A DNA stretch of 64,000 nucleotides. Origin: Bacillus aquiflavi. GTDB lineage: Bacteria; Bacillota; Bacilli; Bacillales; Cytobacillaceae. The notes below the pieces were generated by a model. It was not told the origin of the DNA, made no database searches, and was given only the letters and a program-made list of their open reading frames with translations. The stretch lies in NCBI RefSeq assembly GCF_019915265.1, contig NZ_CP082780.1, positions 2,790,001 through 2,854,000 on the forward strand, read 5' to 3'. Below, in pieces: positions 28,154 through 36,857 of the stretch; within the stretch, counting starts at the first letter, position 1; the number at the start of each line of letters is the position of its first letter. The position numbers were made by a program, and so were the translations under genes.

Positions 28154-28234
28154 CCCAGACTGGTTAAGACGCTTGTTAGTCGAGGTGGAAACGAATAGAC
28201 AACGAAGCATGCGAGCGTATATCAACAGTCTGGG
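28154..28234 (+). repeat. Intergenic repeat copy R2 (after patB)
   Basis: 81 bp bounded by CCCAGACT and AGTCTGGG inverted ends. Inside, GAGGTGGAAACGAATAG and ATGCGAGCGTATATCAACAG match R8 and R1. It lacks the central ACAACGAAGTGCAAGT word except ACAACGAAG, so it looks like a deleted copy. Confidence 0.8.
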
Positions 28235-28262
28235 ACTAAAAAACGTTAAGCGGTTTTTAGTC
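28234..28262 (+). terminator. Terminator after patB and R2
   Basis: GACTAAAAA and TTTTTAGTC form a stem across an AACGTTAAGCGG-type loop directly after R2. Confidence 0.6.
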
Positions 28263-28283
28263 TGATCCTTCTTTTGAAGGCTG

Positions 28284-28805
28284 TTATTCAGCCTTTTCTT
28301 TTTTAATCTCACCGCACGCAATACGTTCGCCAGCATTACCAGCAGGCTGGCTCATTCCATCATCTTTATCCTCATGAATAATAATCGATGTCCCCTTTTT
28401 CGTAAATAAAGATGTTTTTCCTTCTTTTAAGGTAACTTGAGGAGCAACAATATCTTCTTCCACTTTCCCATCTTCTTTTACAATTAAGTTAGGTAAGTCA
28501 CCGGCGTGTGCACCTTTCGGGTGTAAGAGTCCGTGTTCTTTCTTCTCTGGATTAAAATGGTCACCAGCAGATTGAAAGTCAGGTCCTTTACACTTTCCAA
28601 CATCATGAATGTGCATACCGTGTTCCCCAGGAGGGAGTCCTTTTAATTTTATGCTTAACTTAACCCCGTCTGCTTGTTCCATCAGTTTAATTTTCCCCAA
28701 AGAATCCCCATCCCTATTATACATTTCAACTTCTACTGATGTTGGGGATTGTTCAGTACATCCTGTTAATAGTAATAACAAAACAAGTGCACATCGTCTT
28801 CTCAT
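28284..28805 (-). CDS. sodC: Cu/Zn superoxide dismutase-like lipoprotein
   Basis: 173 residues. Signal peptide with lipobox LLTGC (Cys near 16), then a SOD_Cu domain: [10 protein letters not shown] (Cu His), [13 protein letters not shown] (bridging and Zn His), GERIACGEI (disulphide Cys and Arg). The two cysteines for the intrasubunit disulphide are both present. Similar to B. subtilis YojM. It would sit on the outer face of the membrane. Some Bacillus homologues lack full metal ligation, so activity is not certain. Confidence 0.9.
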   Translation of the reverse strand: MRRRCALVLLLLLTGCTEQSPTSVEVEMYNRDGDSLGKIKLMEQADGVKLSIKLKGLPPGEHGMHIHDVGKCKGPDFQSAGDHFNPEKKEHGLLHPKGAHAGDLPNLIVKEDGKVEEDIVAPQVTLKEGKTSLFTKKGTSIIIHEDKDDGMSQPAGNAGERIACGEIKKEKAE

Positions 28806-28927
28806 GACAGTAAATCCTCCATATCCCTAATTTGTATTCATTATGACCAAGTCTGATCCTTCATAAACGATCGGACATAAAGAAGGGATAAATGGATGAC
28901 TTAACTTTGAAAGAGGAAAATAAAAAA

Positions 28928-28943
28928 GGACGTCTTAACGTCC
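28928..28943 (-). terminator. Hairpin next to R3, terminator for the 29139 gene
   Basis: GGACGT/ACGTCC stem; on the minus strand followed by TTTTTTATTTTCC. Short but well placed after copy R3. Confidence 0.6.
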
Positions 28944-28949
28944 CTGCAA

Positions 28950-29085
28950 AAACTGTTGTCAAACGCTCACACATTATACTTTGCTTGCACTTCGTTGTAA
29001 GATTTGTAAGCTCATTGAACAATTTATTCTATCCGCTTTCCGTTTCGTGCCTAACAAGCGGTTTTCAATCACTTTCTAAGAAAAT
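28950..29085 (-). repeat. Intergenic repeat copy R3
   Basis: In the sense of the upstream minus-strand gene it contains CTTACAACGAAGTGCAAG and ends GAGCGTTTGACAACAGTT next to the hairpin. Similar to R1, R5 and R8, with an extra TGTAAGATT duplication. Confidence 0.8.
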
Positions 29086-29138
29086 TGCACCATAAATACA
29101 AACTGAAAGGATGTTTAAAAGCTATTCATCATGATCAA

Positions 29139-29360
29139 TTACTCTTTTTTATGATCATCTGTCAAATTTAACTGTTCTTCAAACTTCTTTGCTTTCTCTG
29201 CTTGCCGCTTTGAAATTCTAATGACAAGGCGAAAAGCTAACACTGTTATTACCATAAAAATGAACATTGAGATGGCAGCTGGAATATATTCAGTTTTATC
29301 CTCAGGGAAGTAAAGAAATGGGAAATACATATATAGTGGCATAACGAGCTCTTGGAACAT
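29139..29360 (-). CDS. Small single-TM membrane protein
   Basis: 73 residues: an N-terminal hydrophobic, aromatic-rich part (PLYMYFPFLYF), a TM segment (about 30-50, AAISMFIFMVITVLAFRLVI) and a charged C-terminal helix RISKRQAEKAKKFEEQLN. AGGAAAGG precedes the ATG. Family not recognised with confidence; the TM plus basic cytoplasmic tail is all that can be said. Confidence 0.65.
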   Translation of the reverse strand: MFQELVMPLYMYFPFLYFPEDKTEYIPAAISMFIFMVITVLAFRLVIRISKRQAEKAKKFEEQLNLTDDHKKE

Positions 29361-29519
29361 AGAATCTTCCTTTCCTCTTCACTTACAATCATATTTCTCA
29401 TTTATTATATCAGTCTTTTAAATGTGTTCCAACTTTTTAATGTTTTCCCCTATGGATACGTTACTTAAAAATTTTTATCTTCAATCAATTCACATGACCG
29501 ACAACCTCAGCTTATTTTA

Positions 29520-30266
29520 CTATTTAATTACAGTTATTTTTTTAATGATGACATCTTCAACAGGCTTATCACTATAGTCAACCTCAACCTTAGCAATTTT
29601 ATCAACAACATCCATTCCTTCAATTACTTGTCCGAAAACAGTATGTTTAAAATTTAAGTAAGGAGTACCGCCCATTTCTATAAATGCATCAATAATTTCT
29701 TTAGGATAACCTGCTTTTTCAAGTTGCCCTTAAAAACTTGGATCCATTGAGTTATTTTGAACAATGAAAAATTGACTTCCATTTGTATTTGGACCAGCAT
29801 TTGCCATTGACAAAGCACCGCGTAAGTTAAAAAGCTTGTCAGAAAATTCATCTTCAAACGGATGACCATAAATACTCTCACCACCGCGTCCTGTACCATC
29901 AGGATCTCCGCCTTGAATCATAAAATCATCAATCACTCTATGAAATGTAACTCCGTCATAATAACCATTTTTACTATGAGTAACAAAGTTTTCAACTGTT
30001 TTAGGAGCATATTCTGGAAATAATTTGATTTTAATCGTTCCCATAGAAGTCTCCATTTCAACTAGTTGTTCATTTTCCAATACCTCTGTTGTAAGCTGTG
30101 GATAAACTACATTATTCATGTCTTTCTCTCCTTCTTTCTGCTTTTCTGCTTGTGATTGTTTTTCGTTATTGTTAGTCTTTTGCTTAACTGTGTCATCTGA
30201 ATTTGTGCTACACGCGCCCAATATTAGCAAAATTGTCACTAATGAAGCAAATAAACTTTTTTTCAT
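29520..30266 (-). pseudogene. Peptidyl-prolyl isomerase lipoprotein (cyclophilin), in-frame TAA
   Basis: The N-terminus is a lipoprotein signal (lipobox ILGAC) plus a Lys/Gln/Glu linker. A cyclophilin domain begins near 65: [40 protein letters not shown], and [16 protein letters not shown], with the catalytic Arg in FHRV. A TAA at 29732-29730, after NNSMDPSF, interrupts the frame; the same frame then continues GQLEKAGYPKEI ... FKHTVFGQVIEGMDVV and ends at 29520. So one base (TTA to TAA) removes about the last 70 residues, including the closing strand of the barrel. Relatives fold exported proteins on the outer membrane face. Confidence 0.88.
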
Positions 30267-30571
30267 TGCAATGATCCCTCCATTTTTTAACTTTAACTGA
30301 TTTTTGCTTTCTTTGCACCCTTTGTTTTCAATAAATTTTTTATCATGTTAATTTAATAAAAAATCGCCCTTGCCCTTTTCAAAATCTAAAAAGAGGGCAA
30401 TCTCTCTATCTCACTTTTGTAAATTTTGAAGACTCACCTTATTTATGATTAAACGTAAAGAAATACATTTTTTAATAAAGTAAAAAAAAGTTGTCACGAT
30501 AACAACTATATACCTATACTTTAAGTAACGTTCATATATAACTATTATGTATCTGTAAAGGAGGCAATAAA
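30267..30571. other. Intergenic region between cyclophilin gene and kapB
   Basis: It contains a hairpin (TTGCCCT ... AGGGCAA, about 30370-30400) that on the minus strand is followed by GATTTTTTATT, upstream of the cyclophilin gene. It could be a leader attenuator or an isolated terminator; I cannot decide. Confidence 0.4.
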
Positions 30572-30955
30572 ATGAATAAATTCAATATTGGGCAAACGAT
30601 AACAGCCGTCTATAAAACGGGAAAATATATTGGAGAAATTGTTGATGTTCGTCCACAACACTATTTAATAAAAGTGCTTGCAGTACTTAAACACCCGATG
30701 CAAGGGGATCTGCATAGCCCAAAAAATCCGAATCCAAGCTTTTTTCATGAAAGAAGAGCATTAGCTTTTCATGAAAAAACAAATGTTCCAAAAAAACTAG
30801 TACATGCTTACAATGAAAAAATCCCAAACTATACTGAGTCATTGCATCACGCTGTAAACAACATGAAACAAGAACTACAAGAAGAAGGGAGTGCTTGGGC
30901 AGACAGAAGTTTATCACATCTAAAAACGCTAGAAATGGATTATTTTAAAAAATAA
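30572..30955 (+). CDS. kapB: Kinase-associated protein B (KapB)
   Basis: 127 residues: an N-terminal SH3-like barrel (FNIGQTITAVYKTGKYIGEIVDV ... HYLIKVLAVLKHPMQGDLH) and a C-terminal helical hairpin (HAVNNMKQELQEEG). In B. subtilis KapB is a lipid-linked positive regulator of the sporulation kinase KinB. No kinB lies beside it here, unlike the B. subtilis kinB-kapB operon. AAAGGAGG precedes the ATG. Identity from motif pattern and length. Confidence 0.9.
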   Translation: MNKFNIGQTITAVYKTGKYIGEIVDVRPQHYLIKVLAVLKHPMQGDLHSPKNPNPSFFHERRALAFHEKTNVPKKLVHAYNEKIPNYTESLHHAVNNMKQELQEEGSAWADRSLSHLKTLEMDYFKK

Positions 30956-30983
30956 CGATAGCACCCGTGTAAAATCGCATTAC

Positions 30984-31027
30984 GATATGAAACGGAAAAA
31001 AGCTTGCTTTTTCGTTCGCCTCATATC
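30984..31027 (+). terminator. Hairpin after kapB
   Basis: GATATGA/TCATATC outer stem and ACGGAAAAA/TTTTTCGT inner stem, loop AGCTTGC. No clear T-run follows. Confidence 0.5.
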
Positions 31028-31156
31028 ATAAGCAGGAATAAATATAGTATATAATCATCTCCCCATAATTGAAGTGTTAAGCTTTTCTCTTTTCAAATTA
31101 ATGACTTTTATATATGATTAATATTTAGGGATACGAAATATTTACAAGAAGGTGTT

Positions 31157-32373
31157 ATTATCCGGAAAAGAAATTTAATCATCATGTGGTTTGCAAATTT
31201 TCTTGTTGCCGCAAGTACAACAATGATTATCCCACTTCTGTCTCTATATATTGAAACATTTGGAGTCTTTAGTGAAGAATACGTACAACGTTGGGCAGGC
31301 TTCGTATTTGGAATTACATTTTTGACAGCTTTTTTTTTGTTTCTCCTTTATGGGGGCGTTTCGGTGATAAACGCGGATATAAGCCAATATTAATGATTAC
31401 TGGCTACGGAATCGCAACAAGTATTTTTTTAATGGGATTTATTCGCTCTGTTGAAGGATTATTTATTTTAAGACTTCTCATGGGAGCTGTCACTGGATTT
31501 ATCCCGACGTCCCTGGCTCTTATTTCATCACAAACGCCTAAAAAAATTGCAGGAAAAACATTAGGAACGTTACAGATGGGAACTGTATCCGGGGGGCTTT
31601 TAGGACCGCTAATGGGTGGATTCATGGCTGATTTGTTCGTTTTTCAATATACATTTATCATTACATCAATTGCAATTGCTATAGCCGCTACAATTGTGGC
31701 AATTGGAATTAAAGAAAACCGCGAGAAAAAGGTAAAAAAAAACCAACAAACTTTTACTCGCAAAGAAGTATTAGGCCATATTTTCAATCATCGCGGATTA
31801 ATGACAATTATGTTTATTACATTACTTGTCCAAGTAGCAAGTTTAAGTATTCAGCCGCTGCTTGCCTTATACGTTAACGAGTTAACTAACTCTAGTAACA
31901 TTGCTTTTCTTGCTGGAGTTGCCTTTTCTGCAGCTGGCTTTGGAAACTTACTTACTACTAGGGCTTGGGGTAAACTAGGAGATTCGATTGGCTATGAACG
32001 TGTCTTATTAATTTTACTTTTATTTGCAGCTCTCGTATTTATCCCAAAAGCGTTCGTCACATCTTTATGGCAACTTATTTTATTTCGCTTTTTATTTGGG
32101 ATCGCAATTGGCGGAATCATTCCTTGTGTCACTGCGTATATTCGTCAAGTCGCACCTGCCTCTATGCAAGGGGAGGTTCTCGGCTATAATATGAGCTTTC
32201 GCTTTCTTGGAAACGTCATCGGACCAGTAATGGGGGGAATATTTGCAGGCTTCTTTGGCATCTCATCAGTCTTTTTTATTACAAGTGCTTTATTTTTATT
32301 AACATTCGTTATTTTATGGTGGAATGTCAAAAAATCAACTTCTATTATTCGCTCGGAAAAGAGAAATAGTTAA
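31157..32373 (+). pseudogene. MFS multidrug-type exporter, frameshifted at T9
   Basis: Two overlapping frames together make a 12-TM MFS protein of about 400 residues. Frame one (to 31393) covers TM1-2 (MWFANFLVAASTTMIIPLLSLYI); frame two resumes with VSPLWGRFGDKRGYKPIL, the MFS motif A between TM2 and TM3, and runs to 32373. The switch is at T9 (31330-31338): T10 or T7 would restore the frame. The likely start is also odd: AAGAAGG at 31146-31152 sits before ATT/ATC codons (31157-31160) and the first ATG, 31184, has no ribosome binding site and would lose part of TM1's lead. Relatives export drugs; the substrate is unknown. Confidence 0.85.
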
Positions 32374-32390
32374 GACAAATATTAACCTTT

Positions 32391-32424
32391 AGTAGCACAA
32401 ACATATGTTTGTGCTACTTTTTTC
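32391..32424 (+). terminator. Rho-independent terminator after the MFS gene
   Basis: A 28-bp near-perfect palindrome, AGTAGCACAAACA then TGTTTGTGCTACT around TA, followed by six T. Confidence 0.92.
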
Positions 32425-32789
32425 TTATAGTCAAGTTGTTTCCTTACGATTACGAGTCATATGGTAAAATTTTTTTATCATTAGGCTATATTTTAACTTT
32501 GTTGATTGATTCGCTCATTTAGCGGAAAGGCACGAGTTTCCATAAATGAACTTAAAACAACAATATTGTTTAACAAAGCCTATCGTTAAAGCTTCCCTAT
32601 TTTATAAAGCAAAAGCTTTGGCTACGTGCTAAAGGGAATAAAATGACAGGTGAGAGGATCATGTCGGTTATTTTAAAAAGTGAGAAAAAAGAATTGGTAA
32701 TACAACTATATCCAATGTAACGCTGATATAGGAAAGAAATAAATGAATCAACATTTTAATCGAAGAGATTCCAGCTTCTGGCGGTAAAT

Positions 32790-33078
32790 AATAATGACAA
32801 AAGAAGATGTCAAGAGATTGGTCTTTCACTTTTAAATGAAGCCCTTTATGAACGGCTTCATGCAAAGAAATATCTCACTTTTATTAAAAACCTTTATAAT
32901 GTTCCCGTCAATATTGAAAAATGATGACTGAATGTTGGCTTACTAAATAAAAATGGTTAAGCTTGAAAAGCTTAGCTTCTCTGAGAAAAGGCGGCTTAAT
33001 ATTGCAAGAACGATTTTACATGATCCAAAACTTATTATTCTTGAGGAGCCTGCTCACAATATTGATCTTGAAAGTTAA
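32790..33078 (+). pseudogene. Relic of an ABC transporter ATPase gene
   Basis: Two out-of-frame pieces of a BcrA-type ATPase are readable. Frame one (32814-32924) gives EIGLSLLNEALYERLHAKKY, the stretch after the Q-loop; frame two (32953-33078) gives KLEKLSFSEKRRLNIARTIL and then HDPKLIILEEPAHNIDLES, the signature helix and Walker B, where the usual LSGG is degraded. Walker A is not visible upstream, and stops are frequent between 32640 and 32800. A decayed fragment, probably once part of a bacitracin/lantibiotic-type exporter. Confidence 0.75.
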
Positions 33079-33081
33079 ATG

Positions 33082-33300
33082 CTAATAATTTTTATCATAC
33101 GGAATTATCCGAACATATTCTCTTTGTTTAAATTTCAATCGTATGTTTCTGTTTGTTTCAGACCCTGTATTTAATGGGATAACATGTAAATTTTGATTTT
33201 CAGCAATCATTAACTTTTCTTCAGTACGATCATTTAAAAACGATGCCCCGCTAAATATTGCAAAAAAGATTAGCAGCGATACAAAAATTTTTTTCCTCAT
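33082..33300 (-). CDS. Small exported or membrane-anchored protein, hypothetical
   Basis: 72 residues: an N-terminal MRKKIFVSLLIFFAIFSGASF signal or anchor followed by about 45 polar residues rich in Asn, Arg and Glu. Weak ribosome binding site. It overlaps nothing else and lies just after the ABC-ATPase relic, so it could also be decay-region noise. I recognise no family. Confidence 0.45.
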   Translation of the reverse strand: MRKKIFVSLLIFFAIFSGASFLNDRTEEKLMIAENQNLHVIPLNTGSETNRNIRLKFKQREYVRIIPYDKNY

Positions 33301-33692
33301 CCTGTAACATCACCATACATAGCGTTTACCGACAAAGTTCATTATATACATAAAATAACCATCAATACCCCCAAATGATTCCATTTAAAACTAAAATTTT
33401 TTATTTAAAAAAATTTTTTTTCTTGCGAAAATGACGGGTTTCTACCTATTTATTAATTGATTAAAGAATCTTAAGATATTTTTTTAAAGGCATGCAAGCG
33501 CTTAAGTTTTAGGTTATAATTTCACTTAAAGCTTAATTCGACAATTAATTTTTACTGTTTCATAGTTGGATGTTGGATGATTATACTATTCTAAAAAATC
33601 AGTAAAGCTTTTTAAAAATTTTACTTAACTATCTTACCACTTCATTAAAAAACGATCACAACTATTTATACATATAAGGGGGGTCTCTGTCT
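33301..33692. other. Intergenic region upstream of the mrp operon
   Basis: About 390 bp, very AT-rich, no ORF. It must contain the mrp promoter. No clear hairpin leader or repeat seen. Confidence 0.4.
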
Positions 33693-36100
33693 TTGCTACA
33701 CTTGGCAATTTTATCACCTTTTTTGCTGGCACTACTTGTACCAATTGTTTATAAGTATGTTCGGCAAATTCATACAGGTTGGTTTGTCCTCTTTTTACCT
33801 GTTTTATTATTCAGTTACTTTTTTCAGTTTATATCAGAAACAATGGGTGGACATTCAGTCACAAAGTCTATATCTTGGATTCCATCACTTGGAATTGATT
33901 TTACTGTAAAAATAGACGGCTTAGGACTACTCTTCGCTCTGCTCATCACTGGGATCGGCTCCCTCGTCGTTCTTTACTCCATTTTTTATTTAGCAAAAGA
34001 TAAAGAACAACTTAACACATTTTATGTGTATTTACTCTTATTTATGGGAGCAATGTTAGGCGTTGTTTTATCGGATAACTTAATCGTCTTGTATACCTTT
34101 TGGGAATTAACGAGCTTTTCTTCTTTCTTGTTAATTGGTTATTGGTACCATAAAGAGCGTTCTCGTTATGGCGCACAAAAATCGATGCTCATTACAGTAT
34201 TAGGCGGTTTATCCATGCTTGGAGGATTTGTTCTCCTTTACTTAATGACGGGAACTTTTCGTATTTCTGAAATTATTAACAATGCTGGGGACATTTTTAC
34301 TAGTCCATTATTCATTCCTGCCATGCTATGTATTTTGTTAGGTGCATTTACAAAATCAGCTCAATTCCCGTTCCATATTTGGCTTCCGGATGCAATGGAA
34401 GCGCCGACACCAGTGAGTGCATACCTACACTCTGCAACAATGGTAAAGGCAGGAATTTATCTTGTTGCTAGACTGAGTCCAGTGTTTGCACCACACTCAG
34501 GCCTTTGGTTATGGCTTGTTGCTGGAGTCGGGCTCGTAACATTATTATGGGGTTCATTTTCTGCTGTTAAGCAAACAGACCTTAAAGGCATTCTTGCTTT
34601 TTCTACAGTAAGTCAGCTTGGATTAATTATGTCTCTGTTAGGTGTAGGAGCCGCTGCTCTCTATTATGATCATTTGGATGAAAATATTTTTATCGTGGCA
34701 ACAACAGCTGCTGTATTTCATTTAATTAATCATGCTACATTTAAAGGCAGTCTGTTCATGGTCGTCGGCATTGTCGATCATGAAACGGGAACTCGTGATA
34801 TTCGCAAGCTTGGAGGATTAATGCACATGATGCCAATCACGTTTACAATTGCTGCGATTGGTACATTTTCAATGGCAGGTCTTCCGCCTTTTAACTTTTT
34901 TTTTTAAGTAAAGAAATGTTTTTTACTGGCATGGTTCGTGTGTTAGAAATGGATATTTTCAATATGCAAACATGGGGATTTCTCTTCCCAATGTTAGCTT
35001 GGATTGCAAGTATTTTTACGTTTATTTACAGTATGATTTTATTCTTTAAGACATTTACAGGTAAATATAAGCCTGCTCAACTTGAGAAAAAGCCTCATGA
35101 GGCTCCTATTGGCATGCTTATACCACCAGTTATTTTAGCATCACTCGTTATTATTTTCGGATTTTTTGCTGACAGCTTGCTATCTGATACATTAATAGCA
35201 CCGGCAATGGCTTCCATCCTTCCATCTTTGCTCAATGATAGCAGCAAATTTTTCGTTGAAATTAGTTACTGGCATGGATTTAACATAGAATTAATGATGA
35301 CGATAGGAGTTATCGCTGTTGGAACGATAGCTTACCTAACATTTCCAAAATGGAAAAACATTTATAAGCTATTCCCTAAAAAACGATCTATTAATCGTCT
35401 GTATGATGGCAGTTTAGAGCTAATTCAGCGTAGTTCAAACAACTTTACGAACAGCTATATGAACGGATTTATTCGAACATATCTCGTCTATATTTTTATT
35501 TTCTTTATCGGTATGTTAAGTATTACATTATCAGTGAAAAATGCATTGAAAATTACGATTGATAATGCAGCACCTATCGGAGTGTATGAAGCTATTTTAG
35601 CTGTAATTATTGCAATTTGTGCCATTGCAATTTTATTTGCAAAATCAAGATTAACATCAATTATTTTATTAGGATCAATCGGGTATACAGTTGCCCTTTA
35701 CTTCGTTCTTTTTCGAGCACCAGATTTAGCTCTTACTCAGCTTGTGATTGAAACTGTTTCAGTTGCGCTATTTCTATTATGCTTTTATCACTTACCGAAA
35801 ATTAATCGAAAAGAAGAGCGGATGGGATTCCGCTTTACAAATGCTCTTATTTCTGTCGGTGTTGGTGTAGTTATCACATTAATTGCCTTATCGGCGCATA
35901 GTAATAAATTATTTGACTCTATATCTCAATATTATATTGAAAACACATATGAAAAAGCCGCAGGTAAAAACATGGTAAATGTTATCCTTGTTGACTTCCG
36001 TGGTTTTGATACAATGTTTGAAATTCTTGTTCTCGGAATTGCAGCACTTGGAATTTTCGGAATGATTAAATTACGTTTAACAAGGAGGAAAGACGGATGA
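33693..36100 (+). pseudogene. mrpA: MrpA Na+/H+ antiporter subunit A, frameshifted at T10
   Basis: The two frames (33693-34907 and 34916-36100) join into a protein of about 800 residues, the normal MrpA length. The first is the NuoL-like half: YTFWELTSFSSFLLIGYW, the lysine/histidine-rich HIWLPDAMEAPTPVSAYLHSATMVKAG, and GTFSMAGLPPFN at the break. The second resumes with SKEMFFTGMV-like sequence and includes the DUF4040/MrpB-like tail (LTQLVIETVSVALFLLCFYHLP). The break is a T10 run (34896-34905); T11 or T8 would restore the frame. Relatives keep PPFNGFLSKEMF there. If real, the sodium/pH complex lacks its largest subunit. TTG start with AAGGGGGG upstream. Confidence 0.92.
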
Positions 36101-36519
36101 AGTCAAATGACATCATTTTACAAACAATTACAAAAGTAACTTTGTTTGTGATCATTCTTTTCTCTATCCATTTATTTTTTGCAGGACATTATTATCCTGG
36201 CGGAGGTTTTATCGGTGGGCTTATGACTTCAGGGGCAATTGTTCTCCTTTTGTTAGCCTATGACTTAAAGACAGTCGCGAAAATTTTGCCAGTAGATTTT
36301 AAAATAGTTGCAGCAGTTGGTTTGCTTTTCGCTGTTGGGACGGGAGCTGGATCATTGCTATTTAATGTTCCATTTCTTACTCATGCGTTTGGAGATATGA
36401 ATATCCCGTTGTTAGGTGAGACTTCGCTTCATACGGCAACATTGTTTGATTTAGGTGTTTATTTAGTCGTTATCGGCGTCACGATGACCATTATTCAAAC
36501 GATTGGAGAGAGTGAATAA
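36097..36519 (+). CDS. mrpB: MrpB, Na+/H+ antiporter subunit B
   Basis: 140 residues, four TM segments; MnhB signature around HLFFAGHYYPGGGFIGGLMTSGAIVLL. It overlaps mrpA by four bases (ATGA) and is followed by mrpC with a one-base overlap. A structural subunit of the Mrp complex, which expels Na+ in exchange for H+ and supports alkaline pH and salt tolerance. Confidence 0.95.
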   Translation: MKSNDIILQTITKVTLFVIILFSIHLFFAGHYYPGGGFIGGLMTSGAIVLLLLAYDLKTVAKILPVDFKIVAAVGLLFAVGTGAGSLLFNVPFLTHAFGDMNIPLLGETSLHTATLFDLGVYLVVIGVTMTIIQTIGESE

Positions 36520-36857
36520 TGGAAATATTAATGGCTATTGTAATCGGAGTTTTATTTATGTCAGCAACTTATTTAATGCTATCGAAAAGCTTGCTGCGTA
36601 TCATTATCGGTACTGGTATATTAAGTCAGGGGGCACACCTTTTATTATTAACGATGGGCGGATTAAAAAAAGGAGCAGCACCGCTTTTAGGAGAGCAGGC
36701 ATCTTCATATACAGATCCATTGACACAAGCACTCATTTTAACAGCAATTGTCATTAGCTTTGGTGTAACCTCCTTTTTCTTAGTATTAGCTTACCGTTCA
36801 TACCAAGAATTAGGTACCGACAATATGGATAGGTTGAGAGGAAACGAAAAGAAATGA
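36519..36857 (+). CDS. mrpC: MrpC, Na+/H+ antiporter subunit C (NuoK-like)
   Basis: 112 residues with three TM segments, homologous to NuoK: SKSLLRIIIGTGILSQGAHL then DPLTQALILTAIVISFGVTSF. The conserved glutamate-like polar positions in TM2 are less evident than in NuoK, as usual for MrpC. Overlaps mrpB and mrpD. Confidence 0.95.
   Translation: MEILMAIVIGVLFMSATYLMLSKSLLRIIIGTGILSQGAHLLLLTMGGLKKGAAPLLGEQASSYTDPLTQALILTAIVISFGVTSFFLVLAYRSYQELGTDNMDRLRGNEKK

Noticed and set aside
28892-29095. 67-codon frame
   Set aside because: It overlaps repeat R3 and its terminator hairpin; no ribosome binding site.
32500-32600. Possible ninth repeat copy (GCGGAAAGGCACGAG)
   Set aside because: Shared words are in a different order and it follows a terminator rather than preceding one.
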